Shown here: positions 30,010 through 38,337 of the stretch, piece after piece
How positions within the stretch are numbered: position 1 is the first letter of the stretch
Layout of the letters: every line of letters starts with the position of its first letter
From: JACDAN01 sp963802375
GTDB lineage: Bacteria; Actinomycetota; Thermoleophilia; Gaiellales; Gaiellaceae
Length of the DNA: 64,000 nt
Direction: 5' to 3'
Assembly (NCBI GenBank): GCA_963802375.1
Contig: CAWDIJ010000017.1
Coordinates: 90,726-154,725, forward strand
Notes under the pieces: model-generated
The model's input: the letters and a program-made list of their open reading frames with translations, nothing else
The model's database searches: none
What the model was told of the DNA's origin: nothing
Made by a program: the position numbers and the translations under genes

Positions 30010-31590
30010 ATGGCGACCGCCGAAGAAGGACGCGAGACCGACTCCGGGATCGAGATCAAGCCGGTCTACACCGAGGACGACGTCGAGGGGCTCGAGCTCG
30101 AGCTCCCGGGCGAGTACCCGTTTACCCGCGGGCCGTACCGGGACATGTACCGCGGCAGACCGTGGACGATCCGGCAGTACGCGGGCTTTGCCTCGGCCGA
30201 GGAGACGAACCATCGGTTCCGCTACCTGCTCGACCGCGGGCAGACCGGGCTCTCGGTTGCCTTCGACCTGCCGACCCAGCTCGGCTACGACTCCGACGAC
30301 CCGCGCGCCGCCGGCGAGGTGGGCCGCACCGGAGTCGCGATCGACTCGATCGCCGACATGGAGCTGCTCTTCGACGGGATCCCGCTGAACGAGGTCTCGA
30401 CGTCGATGACGATCAACGCGCCGGCGGCGTTGCTGCTCCTGCTCTACGAGCTCGTCGCCGAGGAGCAGGGCGTTCCGGGCGCGCAGCTGCGCGGCACTGT
30501 CCAGAACGACGTCCTCAAGGAGTACTGCGCGCGCGGCAACTACATCTACCCGCCGCGCCCGACCATGCGGATCACGACGGACCTGTTCGCGTACTGCCAC
30601 GAGCGGCTCCCGCGGTTCAACACCATCTCGATCTCCGGGTACCACATCCGCGAGGCCGGCTCGACCGCGGTGCAGGAGCTCGCGTTCACGCTCGCCAACG
30701 GGATCGCCTACGCCGAGGCCGCGGTCGGGGCGGGGCTCTCGCCGGACGAGTTCGGCGAACGGCTCTCGTTCTTCTTCAACGCGCACAACCACTTCTTCCA
30801 GGAGATCGCGAAGTTCCGCGCCGCCCGGCGGCTGTGGGCGCGGATCATGAAGGAGCGCTTCGGGGCGACGAACCCGAAGGCGATGGCGCTCCGCTTCCAC
30901 GCGCAGGTCGGTGGGTCGACGCTGACGGCGCAGCAGCCGGAGAACAACATCGTCCGGGTCGCGATCCAGGCGCTGTCGGCAGTCGGCGGCGGGGCACAGT
31001 CGATCCACACGAACGGGTTCGACGAGGCGCTGGCGCTGCCGACGGAGCGCTCGGCCAAGATCGCGCTCCGGACGCAGCAGATCCTCGCCCACGAGGCGGG
31101 CGGCACCGATACGGCCGACCCGTTCGGCGGCTCGTACTTCATCGAGGCGCTGACGACGGAGCTCGAGGAGGCGGCGTGGGAGCTGATCGAGCGGGTCGAC
31201 GAGATCGGCGGGGCGGTCGCGGCGATCGAGCAGGGCTTCGTCCAGCGGGAGATCGAGGAGGCGTCGTTCCAGTACCAACGCCAGGTCGAGCAGGGCGAGC
31301 GCGTGATCGTCGGCGTCAACCGGTACCAGGAGCACGAGGAGGAGCCGATCGAGCTCCACCGGCTCGACCCGGAGGCGGAGCGGCGGCAGCTCGAGCGCAC
31401 GGCTCGGGTCCGGGCCGAGCGCGACGGCGAGGCGGCCGAGCGGGCGCTGGAGGAGGTCCGGCGCGTGGCGCGCACGGACGAGAACCTCCTGGCGCCGATG
31501 CGGGAAGCGCTGCGGCTGCGGTGCACGGTGGGCGAGATCTGCGAGATCCTGCGCGAGGAGTACGGCACGTACGACGCTCAGCGGGCATAG
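30010..31590 (+). CDS. Methylmalonyl-CoA mutase, large-subunit catalytic domain
   Basis: A 526-aa acyl-CoA mutase barrel without the B12-binding domain, which should be a separate subunit elsewhere. Blocks include RPWTIRQYAGFASAEETN, the substrate segment LSVAFDLPTQLGYDSDDP, STSMTINAPA, KEYCARGNYIYPPRPTMRI and GGSTLTAQQPENNIVR, plus GGTDTADPFGGSYF. It interconverts methylmalonyl- and succinyl-CoA, although isobutyryl- or ethylmalonyl-type mutases share this layout, so the substrate is not certain. It is divergent from the transpeptidase. Confidence 0.88.
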   Translation: MATAEEGRETDSGIEIKPVYTEDDVEGLELELPGEYPFTRGPYRDMYRGRPWTIRQYAGFASAEETNHRFRYLLDRGQTGLSVAFDLPTQLGYDSDDPRAAGEVGRTGVAIDSIADMELLFDGIPLNEVSTSMTINAPAALLLLLYELVAEEQGVPGAQLRGTVQNDVLKEYCARGNYIYPPRPTMRITTDLFAYCHERLPRFNTISISGYHIREAGSTAVQELAFTLANGIAYAEAAVGAGLSPDEFGERLSFFFNAHNHFFQEIAKFRAARRLWARIMKERFGATNPKAMALRFHAQVGGSTLTAQQPENNIVRVAIQALSAVGGGAQSIHTNGFDEALALPTERSAKIALRTQQILAHEAGGTDTADPFGGSYFIEALTTELEEAAWELIERVDEIGGAVAAIEQGFVQREIEEASFQYQRQVEQGERVIVGVNRYQEHEEEPIELHRLDPEAERRQLERTARVRAERDGEAAERALEEVRRVARTDENLLAPMREALRLRCTVGEICEILREEYGTYDAQRA

Positions 31591-31611
31591 CCCGGCCTGT
31601 CTCCGAGAGCG

Positions 31612-31764
31612 GCGTCTTGGGGTCTGACCCCAAGACGCGGCCGAAGCGGCCGGTCGCACTGTGGAAATCGCCGGCGGCCCGCGATGGTTGAGCGGCGCCG
31701 GCCGCCAGGCACCGCCATTCGGGCCACGGCTGGGGGTCAGACCCAGGACCGGTCCGAAGCGGCC
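31612..31764. repeat. Two copies of a GGGTC(T/A)GACCC palindromic repeat
   Basis: Copy 1 (31612-31638) is a near-perfect hairpin, GCGTCTTGGGGT-CTG-ACCCCAAGACGC. Copy 2 has TGGGGGTCAGACCCA (31731-31745). Both are followed within about 10 bases by CCGAAGCGGCCGG. They fill the 200-bp gap between the mutase and glycosyltransferase genes; copy 1 could also act as a terminator. A dispersed REP-like family is likely. Confidence 0.6.
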
Positions 31765-31793
31765 GGGGGCTCGCCGCCATACGCTGTCCGCGG

Positions 31794-32807
31794 ATGCGGA
31801 TCCTGCTCGTCTCGCAGATGTATCCGGGGCCGGACGACCCCGACCTCGGCGTGTTCGTTCAGTCACTCGAGGAGGAGCTCGCCCGTCGTGGCCACGAGAT
31901 CGAGCGCGCCGTCCTCGACAGTCGCGCCGGTGGCAAGGCGCGCTACCTGCGGCTCGGCCGTGACGCGCTCAGCGCCGCGCGCAGCTTCCGGCCCGACGTC
32001 GTGTATGCGCACTTTCTCGTCCCGACCGGGATGCTCGCCGCACTCGCGTCCCGCGCGCCGCTCGTCGTGACGGCCCACGGACGGGACGTCCGGAACATCG
32101 GCGCCTTCCCCGGGATCGGCGCGGCCACCCGCTACGTGGTTCGTCGCGCAGCGGCGGTGGTCGCGGTCTCGCACTACCTCCGGCGCGAGCTCGAGACGAA
32201 GGTGCCCGAGGCGCGCGGCAAGGTCGAGGTCGTCGACTGCGGCGTCGACCTGGAGCGGTTCCGCGTCGAGCCGGCGCCCGAGGGCCCGACCGCGTATCTC
32301 TGCATCGGGTCGCTCATCGAGCGGAAGAACGTCGTGCGCCTCGCCGACGCCTTCCGGCAGGTCGGCTCCGGCACGCTGACGTACGTGGGCGACGGGCCGC
32401 TGCGCGCGGAGATCGAGGGGCGGCCCGGGGTGACCGTGACCGGCCGTGTCGCCCACGACGAGATCCCGCACCGGGTCGCACGCGCCCATGTCGTCTGCCA
32501 GCCGAGTCTGATCGAGCCGTTCGGGCTCGCGCTCCTCGAGGGCATGGCCGCCGGCCGTTCCGTCGTCGGAACCAGGGTCGGCGCTCCGCCGGAGTTCGTC
32601 CCCGCGGCGGCCGGCGCGCTCGTCGATCCGACCGATCTGGGGGACATCGCCCGGGGCCTACGAGCGGCGGCAGCACTGCCTCGCCCGAACCCGGCGGCCC
32701 GAGCGGCGGCGGAACAGCACGACCTCAGGCGGCAGGCGGATCGGGTGGAGGAGATTCTCCAGCGAGCCGCTCGAGATCGGCCAGGCGGCGCTCGACGAGC
32801 GGCCTGA
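31794..32807 (+). CDS. Glycosyltransferase family 4
   Basis: 337-aa GT-B fold enzyme. The N domain starts MRILLVSQMYPGPDDPDLGVFV, with the acceptor-side VVTAHGRDVRNI and VSHYLRREL. The C domain has CIGSLIERKNVVRLADAF, YVGDGPLRAEIE and the nucleotide-sugar motif PSLIEPFGLALLEGMAAG (E-x7-E). It transfers a sugar from an NDP donor, with sugar and acceptor unknown. No signal peptide. It ends overlapping the small minus-strand gene by 83 bp. Confidence 0.87.
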   Translation: MRILLVSQMYPGPDDPDLGVFVQSLEEELARRGHEIERAVLDSRAGGKARYLRLGRDALSAARSFRPDVVYAHFLVPTGMLAALASRAPLVVTAHGRDVRNIGAFPGIGAATRYVVRRAAAVVAVSHYLRRELETKVPEARGKVEVVDCGVDLERFRVEPAPEGPTAYLCIGSLIERKNVVRLADAFRQVGSGTLTYVGDGPLRAEIEGRPGVTVTGRVAHDEIPHRVARAHVVCQPSLIEPFGLALLEGMAAGRSVVGTRVGAPPEFVPAAAGALVDPTDLGDIARGLRAAAALPRPNPAARAAAEQHDLRRQADRVEEILQRAARDRPGGARRAA

Positions 32808-32955
32808 CCGTCTCCTCCAGGCCCGCCTCGCGGGCGAGCTCGAGCGCCTGCGCGTAGCTTCCGCGCACCTTTTCGGGGGCGACACCCTGCTTCAGCCGGT
32901 TGTCGCCGGTGACGAGGAGTTTCTGAATCTGCGCACGAACGTCGGCAGTCGGCAC
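32725..32955 (-). CDS. Small helical hypothetical protein
   Basis: 76 aa, starting MPTADVRAQIQKLLVTGDNRLKQG and ending in a Pro-rich tail. It is one TPR-like helix pair in appearance (SYAQALELAREAG) with no catalytic motif. The 3' part overlaps the end of the glycosyltransferase gene on the other strand. It is divergent from the response regulator at 32994. Real coding is likely because the start region has no competing gene. Confidence 0.5.
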   Translation of the reverse strand: MPTADVRAQIQKLLVTGDNRLKQGVAPEKVRGSYAQALELAREAGLEETVRPLVERRLADLERLAGESPPPDPPAA

Positions 32956-32993
32956 AATTGAAAGCCTAACCTGGAAAAATCGGAGCCTTCCTG

Positions 32994-33386
32994 ATGGAAT
33001 CTGCCGCCGCCCTGCCGAGCGAGATCGGCGTTCTCGTCGTCGACGACGAGCCGGTCTTCGTCGAGATGATCCAGGCGATGCTGTCCGCCGAGGACGGGAT
33101 CCAGGTGATCGCGACCGCGGAGAACGGACGCGTCGGCGTCGGCCTGGCGGCCGAGCTCGAGCCGGACGTGATCCTGATGGACGTGAGCATGCCGATCATG
33201 GACGGGATCGACGCGACGGCGCGGATCCGGGAGCGTGACCCGAACGCCTGCGTGCTGATCCTGACCGGAGGGACGACGCCCGGCGACGTCGATCGGGCGC
33301 GAAAGGCGGGAGCTGCGGCGTACATCACGAAGGACAAGATCTCGACCGACCTGATCGCGGAGATCCGCAGCCTGGGAGCCCGCTAG
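32994..33386 (+). CDS. Single-domain response regulator
   Basis: 130-aa receiver with VLVVDDEPVFVE, phospho-Asp in VILMDVSMP, the Thr switch in CVLILTGG and Lys in ITKDK. There is no DNA-binding domain; the sequence is closest to NarL-type receivers. No kinase is adjacent. It precedes secG by 22 bp, probably by chance. Confidence 0.86.
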   Translation: MESAAALPSEIGVLVVDDEPVFVEMIQAMLSAEDGIQVIATAENGRVGVGLAAELEPDVILMDVSMPIMDGIDATARIRERDPNACVLILTGGTTPGDVDRARKAGAAAYITKDKISTDLIAEIRSLGAR

Positions 33387-33408
33387 GCCGCTGGTACCCT
33401 GGTCACCC

Positions 33409-33648
33409 GTGCTGCTCTTTCAGTTCACGCAGGCCGGGCTCGTCTTCTTCCACTTCATCGTCTCGATCGCGCTGATCATCCTCGTGCTGCTCCATTCGGG
33501 GCGCGAGGCGGGCCTCGGCGGGATGGGCTTCGTGCCGACCTCGCAGGGCGGGACACACATCGTGGAACGGAACCTGACGCGGGTCACGATCGTCGTCGCA
33601 CTCATCTTCGGGCTCAACACGGTCCTGCTCTTCCGCGTCCTCGAATAG
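33409..33648 (+). CDS. secG: Preprotein translocase subunit SecG
   Basis: 79 aa with two membrane helices: (FFHFIVSIALIILVLLHS) and a C-terminal (TIVVALIFGLNTVLLF). The loop between carries the conserved GLGGMGFV. SecG assists SecYE/SecA protein export. GTG start at 33409. Normal length and gene size. It is followed 29 bp later by tRNA-Leu. Confidence 0.9.
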   Translation: MLLFQFTQAGLVFFHFIVSIALIILVLLHSGREAGLGGMGFVPTSQGGTHIVERNLTRVTIVVALIFGLNTVLLFRVLE

Positions 33649-33662
33649 CGCGGCACCGCGGC

Positions 33663-33668
33663 TACACT
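33663..33668 (+). promoter_or_regulatory. -10 element of the tRNA-Leu promoter
   Basis: TACACT ends 9 bases before the tRNA 5' end, at a suitable distance for its transcription start. No clear -35 hexamer is visible. Confidence 0.4.
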
Positions 33669-33677
33669 GACTCGCGC

Positions 33678-33763
<86 letters not shown>

Positions 33764-33775
33764 TAGGACGGGGTC

Positions 33776-34633
33776 GTGTTCGAGGGATTCCAGCTCGAGT
33801 TCGTGGACGTCGGTGAGGTGACGCTCCGCGTGCGTCACGGCGGGGCGGGCTCGCCGGTCGTCCTCCTCCACGGCCACCCACGCACGCATGTGACTTGGCA
33901 CAAAGTCGCGCCGTTGCTGGCTGTTCAGCACACGGTCGTATGCCCGGATCTTCGCGGCTACGGAGAGTCGTCGAAGCCTCCGACGACCGACGACCACGAG
34001 CCATACTCCAAGCGCGCGATGGCGAGAGACGTCGTGGCGCTCATGCGGCGTCTCGGGCACGAGCGTTTCGCCGTCGTCGGCCACGACCGCGGCAGCTATG
34101 TCGCCCTCAGAGCCGCGCTCGACCAGCCGGAGTCGGTGACACAGCTGGTGTTCATGGGCGCTGTCCCGATCGTCGCGGCGCTCGAGCGGGCCGACGCGCG
34201 CTTCGCCTCCGCCTGGTGGCACTGGTTCTTCTTCGGCCAGACCAACAAACCGGCAGAGGACTGGATCAACCGGGACCCGGATGCGTGGTACACGGCCACC
34301 CCCGAACACATGGGGGAGGAGGCATTCGAGGATCTCCGCAAGGCGATCCACAACCCGGAGACCGTGCGCGCGATGGTCGAGGACTACCGGGCCGGCCTCG
34401 GGATCGACCGCAGCCACGACGAGGCCGACCGCCGCGCCGGTCGGAAGGTCGAGTGTCCGACTCTCGTGCTCTGGGCGCGGCGTGACGATGCGGAGGAGCT
34501 CTACGGCGATCTCCGGCCGATCTGGGCGGAGTGGGCCGACGATCTGCGGGTCCGAAGCATCGACTCGGGCCACCACATGTCCGAGGAGGCGCCCGAGGCA
34601 CTCGCGACAGAGCTGCTCGGGTTCCTCCGCTGA
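33776..34633 (+). CDS. Haloacetate-dehalogenase-like alpha/beta hydrolase
   Basis: 285 aa. HGHPRTHVTW (oxyanion), DLRGYGESSKP, nucleophile Asp104 in VVGHDRGSYV, and His266/267 in DSGHHMSEE match fluoroacetate/haloacetate dehalogenases rather than Ser esterases. His149-Trp150 (AWWHWFFFG) correspond to the halide-site pair of that group. It could equally be an epoxide hydrolase; the two share the GHDRG nucleophile. GTG start 12 bp after tRNA-Leu, cytoplasmic. Confidence 0.8.
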   Translation: MFEGFQLEFVDVGEVTLRVRHGGAGSPVVLLHGHPRTHVTWHKVAPLLAVQHTVVCPDLRGYGESSKPPTTDDHEPYSKRAMARDVVALMRRLGHERFAVVGHDRGSYVALRAALDQPESVTQLVFMGAVPIVAALERADARFASAWWHWFFFGQTNKPAEDWINRDPDAWYTATPEHMGEEAFEDLRKAIHNPETVRAMVEDYRAGLGIDRSHDEADRRAGRKVECPTLVLWARRDDAEELYGDLRPIWAEWADDLRVRSIDSGHHMSEEAPEALATELLGFLR

Positions 34634-34643
34634 GCAGCCGTTC

Positions 34644-34672
34644 TTGACGCCGTCCGGGCGCCTAGCTACCGT
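34644..34672 (+). promoter_or_regulatory. lexA promoter
   Basis: TTGACG (34644-34649) and TACCGT (34667-34672) with a 17-bp spacer form a good housekeeping promoter. The LexA box begins 3 bases after the -10, so LexA would block transcription of its own gene. Confidence 0.6.
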
Positions 34673-34675
34673 AAT

Positions 34676-34689
34676 CGAACACATGTTCG
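34676..34689. promoter_or_regulatory. LexA operator (SOS box)
   Basis: CGAACACATGTTCG matches the Actinobacteria/Bacillus SOS consensus cGAAC-N4-GTTCg. It lies between the -10 and the ribosome site GAGAGGAGG of lexA, giving autoregulation. Confidence 0.85.
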
Positions 34690-34705
34690 CGAGAGGAGGC
34701 ACCCA

Positions 34706-35323
34706 GTGACCGAGCGGCAGCGCGCGATCCTCGAGTACCTGCACGAGTACGTCGACGACCACGGCTATCCGCCCACAGTCCGGGAGATCGGCGAGGCCGT
34801 CGGCCTGCGGTCGCCCTCGACCGTCCACGCTCACCTCGCACAGCTCGAGCGGGACGGTGTGCTGAAGCGCGACCCCACCAAGCCGCGGGCGATCGAGCTC
34901 GCCGACCGGAGGCGGCCGGACAGGACTGCCGACGTCGAGATGCGCCGCCTGCCGCTCGTCGGTCAGATCGCGGCCGGCGGACCGCTCCTCGCCGACCAGA
35001 ACATCGAAGAGGAGCTCGGCGTGCCCGAGCCGCTTTCGGCCGGCGCCGACTTCCTGCTGCGGGTCAGGGGCGACTCGATGGTGAACGCCGGAATCCTCGA
35101 CGGGGACATCGTGGTCGTCCAGCGGCGCCAGGACGCCCGCAACGGCGACATCGTCGTCGCCCTTGCCGGGGAGGACGAGAGCGCCGACGAGGCGACGGTC
35201 AAACGATTCTTCCGAGAGGGAGACCGGATCCGGCTCCAGCCCGAGAACGACGACCTCGAGCCGATCTACGCGCCGTACGTGGCGGTCCTGGGCAAGGTCG
35301 TGGGGGTCTTCCGGACGGTATGA
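34706..35323 (+). CDS. lexA: SOS repressor LexA
   Basis: 205 aa. N-terminal winged helix (RQRAILEYLHEYVDDHGYPP, VGLRSPSTVHAHLAQLE) and C-terminal self-cleaving protease. The Ala90-Gly91 cleavage site is in GQIAAGGPLLA, the nucleophile Ser124 in RGDSM and the general base Lys166 in ATVKRFF. GTG start after GAGAGGAGG. It represses DNA-repair genes until RecA filaments trigger cleavage. The next gene overlaps its stop by 4 bp. Confidence 0.96.
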   Translation: MTERQRAILEYLHEYVDDHGYPPTVREIGEAVGLRSPSTVHAHLAQLERDGVLKRDPTKPRAIELADRRRPDRTADVEMRRLPLVGQIAAGGPLLADQNIEEELGVPEPLSAGADFLLRVRGDSMVNAGILDGDIVVVQRRQDARNGDIVVALAGEDESADEATVKRFFREGDRIRLQPENDDLEPIYAPYVAVLGKVVGVFRTV

Positions 35324-35523
35324 GCGCCGTGGTCGCCCCGCTCAACCGGACGCTCGACCAAGAACTGGTCGCCCTCTTGCGGGGAGCAAGCCTCGAGTGC
35401 CTCGTTTGCGGCGAGTTCGTGCTGCGCTCGAACGGGTCGATCTGCTGCCCGGAGTGCGGGTTCCGGCTGCGGGACCCGAAAGCCGAGAAAGCCGGGCTAC
35501 AATTGGGCTTGCAGACCGGGTGA
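35320..35523 (+). CDS. Small zinc-ribbon protein
   Basis: 67 aa with two CxxC-type knuckles (CLVCG and CCPECG) spaced like a zinc ribbon. The N-terminal helix is leucine-rich. Translation is coupled to lexA by ATGA overlap, so it should share SOS control. Its 3' end overlaps the RNase P RNA start (35511), and the rnpB -10 hexamer lies inside this gene. Role unknown. Confidence 0.6.
   Translation: MSAVVAPLNRTLDQELVALLRGASLECLVCGEFVLRSNGSICCPECGFRLRDPKAEKAGLQLGLQTG
35498..35503 (+). promoter_or_regulatory. -10 element of the rnpB promoter
   Basis: TACAAT inside the 3' end of the zinc-ribbon gene, 8 bases before the predicted 5' end of the RNase P RNA. The -35 region is not canonical. Confidence 0.45.
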
Positions 35524-35867
35524 CCGCGGGCCGGCCCAGAGCCGGTCCGAGGAAAGTCCGGACATCGCAGGGCAGGACGCTGGGGAAATCCCAGGCGGCG
35601 AAAGCCGATGGAAAGTGGCACAGAAAGGAAACCGCCAGAGGCGAAAAACACTCTCCGGAGACGCCTAGGGTAAGGGTGAAAAGGTGGGGTAAGAGCCCAC
35701 CAGCATCGCGGTGACGCGGTGGCTTGCCAAACCCCGTCCGGTGCAAGGCGAAGCAGGCTCCGTCGACGCTGCCCGCCGAGGAGCCGGGTGCGCCGCTCGA
35801 GCCGTCGGGAAACCGCCGGCCTAGAGAGATGGTCATCCAAGACAGAATCCGGCTTACAGGTCTGCTA
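35511..35867 (+). ncRNA. rnpB: RNase P RNA (type A)
   Basis: About 357 nt. The 5' GCAGACC pairs with the 3' GGTCTGC. The conserved core blocks are present: GAGGAAAGTCCGGAC, ACAGAAAGGAAACCGCC, GGTAAGGGTGAAAAGG, and AGAGAGATGGTCATC near the 3' end, with GACAGAATCCGGCTTACAG. It is the catalytic RNA that trims tRNA 5' ends. A strong terminator follows. Confidence 0.96.
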
Positions 35868-35870
35868 AAG

Positions 35871-35896
35871 GAAAGCCCCGCAAATGCGGGGCTTTC
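35871..35896 (+). terminator. rnpB terminator
   Basis: GAAAGCCCCGC AAAT GCGGGGCTTTC forms an 11-bp stem with a 4-base loop, 3 bases after the RNase P RNA, followed by CCATTCT. Confidence 0.85.
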
Positions 35897-36121
35897 CCAT
35901 TCTAAGACGCCTCGCCATTCATCACCTGTGCCAGGACGGCGTTAGTGCCCAGCATGCTCGGCGAGCTCCCGGGCGGGCACGCCTGCTAGAGCAGGGTCGA
36001 CCGGTGGCCTTGCGGGGACTCCCGGGCCGACCCGGACAGCTCAATTCCGGGGTCGCGGCAACGGACGGCGATCCACGCCAACTGGGATTTCGCGGCGCCG
36101 GGCGAGAGGAGCTGATTCGCT

Positions 36122-37057
36122 TCAGTCGCGGCTGAAGTGCAGGCGAACGAGGGTGCCGGTGGACGTCGTCCGAATCTCGACCACGTCCGCCAGCCGCCGA
36201 GCGATCGTCAGGCCGCGGCCGCCCAGCTCGAGCGGGCCGGCGATCGTGTAGCCGGCGAATGGATCTCGGATCCCGTCGCCGGTGTCGTCGATGTCGAAGA
36301 CGAAGCTGTCGTCCGTGGGCCAGGTACGGACGCGGGCAACGTCGGCGGCATGCAGGAAGACGTTCGCGGCGACTTCTCCGGCCGCCAGCACTGCGTCGTT
36401 GCGCCGGTCTTCGGGGAGACCGGCGGCGTAGGCCTCGACGCCGACGAAGCGGCGCACGGCACCGGCGTGGCCGAAGTAGCGCTCGCTCGCATCTTCCGGC
36501 GGCCGCGGAAGAGGAACGTCGTCGATTCGCTTCGCGAACTCCGAGGGTTCGAGGTAGCCGGGCGAGGGCGTCCGGCCGGCGCCGTGACCGATTGCGGGAT
36601 GCGTCAGAAGCGCGTCCTCGACGATGTCCTGCGAGAGCCGGTTCGCGTCGTAGGGGCACACCATCCAGATCGGGTAATCGGCAAGCGCCACGTTCAGGAA
36701 CGACTCGTACCGCTTCCATTCCGCCACGCCAGGCCCGCCGCGGGGCGGCCAGCAGGGCTCACCGAAAACCCGGATGCGGGCGACGCCGCGGTTCTGCTGC
36801 CGGTCGATGAACTGGAGGAGGATCGCAAGTCGCTCGACCGTGCGATGCGCCTCATGGCCCTCGGCCCAGTCGACCGCCTTCGCCCCTCGGCCGAGCCTGG
36901 CTCGGAGCAGGTCGCCGTTGGCCGGCGTCGGCGCCGCAATGATCGGCTCGCGAAGGTCGATGCCCTCCTCGAGGAAAGGCAGGGCGCCGGCGAGGAACTC
37001 CTCGTCCGACGAGTACACGAACGCGTCGTGTACCAGGCCGGGAGACTCCACGGTCAC
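36122..37057 (-). CDS. MEDS-domain sensor with anti-sigma-type ATPase domain
   Basis: 311 aa. The N-terminal MEDS/DcmR-type sensory domain (HDAFVYSSDEEFLAGALPFLE, FGEPCWPPRGGPGVAEW) precedes a GHKL ATPase with AAGEVAANVFLHA (N box), DIDDTGDGI (G1) and GGRGLTIARRLAD (G2). Such proteins act as serine kinases or anti-sigma factors in RsbW-like switches. Cytoplasmic; GTG start. The sensed signal is unknown, and no partner sigma or antagonist is adjacent. Confidence 0.8.
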   Translation of the reverse strand: MTVESPGLVHDAFVYSSDEEFLAGALPFLEEGIDLREPIIAAPTPANGDLLRARLGRGAKAVDWAEGHEAHRTVERLAILLQFIDRQQNRGVARIRVFGEPCWPPRGGPGVAEWKRYESFLNVALADYPIWMVCPYDANRLSQDIVEDALLTHPAIGHGAGRTPSPGYLEPSEFAKRIDDVPLPRPPEDASERYFGHAGAVRRFVGVEAYAAGLPEDRRNDAVLAAGEVAANVFLHAADVARVRTWPTDDSFVFDIDDTGDGIRDPFAGYTIAGPLELGGRGLTIARRLADVVEIRTTSTGTLVRLHFSRD

Positions 37058-37089
37058 AACGGAAACCGATGTTAGCCTCTGTCGAATCG

Positions 37090-38337
37090 CTAGCGCCTCG
37101 GGATAGACAGCCAGATATCAGCCGTGCTGCTTGAGGCCTGGGCCGACCCGCCGTGAGCTTCGGCGATCGCGGAGGCGAGGGCGAGCCCGAGACCGGCACC
37201 GCCGCTTGTCCGGGCAGCATCAGCGCGGCTGAAGCGCTCGAAGGCGTGGGGCAGGAAGTCCGGTGGCAGACCCGGCCCTTCGTCGCGGACGTGTAGCTCG
37301 ACCCGGCCGTCGTGCTCGACTGCATCGAGACGGATCGCGCCCGCGCCGTGGCGGAGTGCGTTGTCCACCAGGTTGCCGAGCGCCTGCTCCAGGCGAAGCC
37401 GGTCGGCGTCGAGGACGATCCCGTCTCCGTTCAGTGCCTCGATCGAGCGGCCGGCCGCCTCCGCGCGTGACTGGAACGCCTCGCGAACCGCGTGGAGGAG
37501 CTCTCCGGCGCGAACGGCCTCGCGGCGCAGCGGCAGGCGCCCGTCGTCCGCCTGGGCGAGGACGAGGAGATCCTCCGCAAGGCGGACCAGCCGCTCGGTC
37601 TCGGCGCCGGCCGAGCGAATCGCCTCCTCCAGCTCAGGCCCCGTCCTTGGCTTGCGCAGCGCCAGCTCGAGCTCGGCCTGGAGCAGCGCCAGCGGCGTGC
37701 GGAGCTCGTGGCTCGCGTCCGCGACGAAGCTCCGCTCGCGCTCGATCGCGCGCTCGAGGCGCCCGAGCATCTCGTTCAGCGTGGCAGCGAGACGGGAGAT
37801 CTCGTCCTTCGCCTGCCCTTCGGGGAGCCGGCGCCCCGGCTCCGAGCCCGAGATCGCGGTGGCCTCGGAGCGCATCGCCTCCACCGGCCGGAGCGCAGCG
37901 CCGGCGAGCCAGTACCCAAGCAGCGACGTGAGCAGAAGCGCGATCGGCGCGACGATGAGGAGCTGCGTCAGCAGCTCGGACAGCGCCTCGTCGCGGTCCG
38001 CGAGCGACGCTCCGACCAGCACGGTGCGTCTGCCGAGGTCGATGTCGACAGTCGTGCCCCTTGTCCGCATCCCGCCCTCGATGCGGTCGCGCGGCACCGC
38101 GGAGATCTTTCCGGCGACAATCGTCGTGAACCCCTCCTCGTCGGCGCGACGGCCGGTCTCGCCCGTCCGCGCGAGGGCCACGGCGTCGGCAAGACGCGCG
38201 TCGAGCGCCTCCTCGATCCCTTCGTCGAGCGACGACTGGAGACGGAAGTAGACGAATGCACCGGTTGCAGCGAGTACAACGGCCATCGCTACGGCGAAGG
38301 CCAGCGTGAGGCGCACGCGGATCGGGAGTCCGCTCAT
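37090..38337 (-). CDS. Membrane histidine kinase (OmpR-type system)
   Basis: 415 aa. Two membrane helices (about 9-30 and 148-168) frame a short periplasmic loop. HAMP, HisKA (phospho-His in VADASHELRTPL), then HATPase_c with NLVDNALRHG, DEGPGLPP and GGAGLGLALASAI follow. The ATG overlaps the stop of the upstream response regulator (38334-38337). The pair is divergent from a PepSY-like protein, a common arrangement. Confidence 0.92.
   Translation of the reverse strand: MSGLPIRVRLTLAFAVAMAVVLAATGAFVYFRLQSSLDEGIEEALDARLADAVALARTGETGRRADEEGFTTIVAGKISAVPRDRIEGGMRTRGTTVDIDLGRRTVLVGASLADRDEALSELLTQLLIVAPIALLLTSLLGYWLAGAALRPVEAMRSEATAISGSEPGRRLPEGQAKDEISRLAATLNEMLGRLERAIERERSFVADASHELRTPLALLQAELELALRKPRTGPELEEAIRSAGAETERLVRLAEDLLVLAQADDGRLPLRREAVRAGELLHAVREAFQSRAEAAGRSIEALNGDGIVLDADRLRLEQALGNLVDNALRHGAGAIRLDAVEHDGRVELHVRDEGPGLPPDFLPHAFERFSRADAARTSGGAGLGLALASAIAEAHGGSAQASSSTADIWLSIPRR

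Noticed and set aside
28873..31866. A 997-aa minus-strand frame covering the methylmalonyl-CoA mutase region
   Set aside because: Its first two thirds are antisense to the mutase; only the part from 29973 down, the L,D-transpeptidase, is real.
35884..36135. An 83-aa frame after the rnpB terminator
   Set aside because: It starts inside the terminator hairpin, is low-complexity Arg/Gly/Leu and has no ribosome site; I see no gene in 35904-36121.
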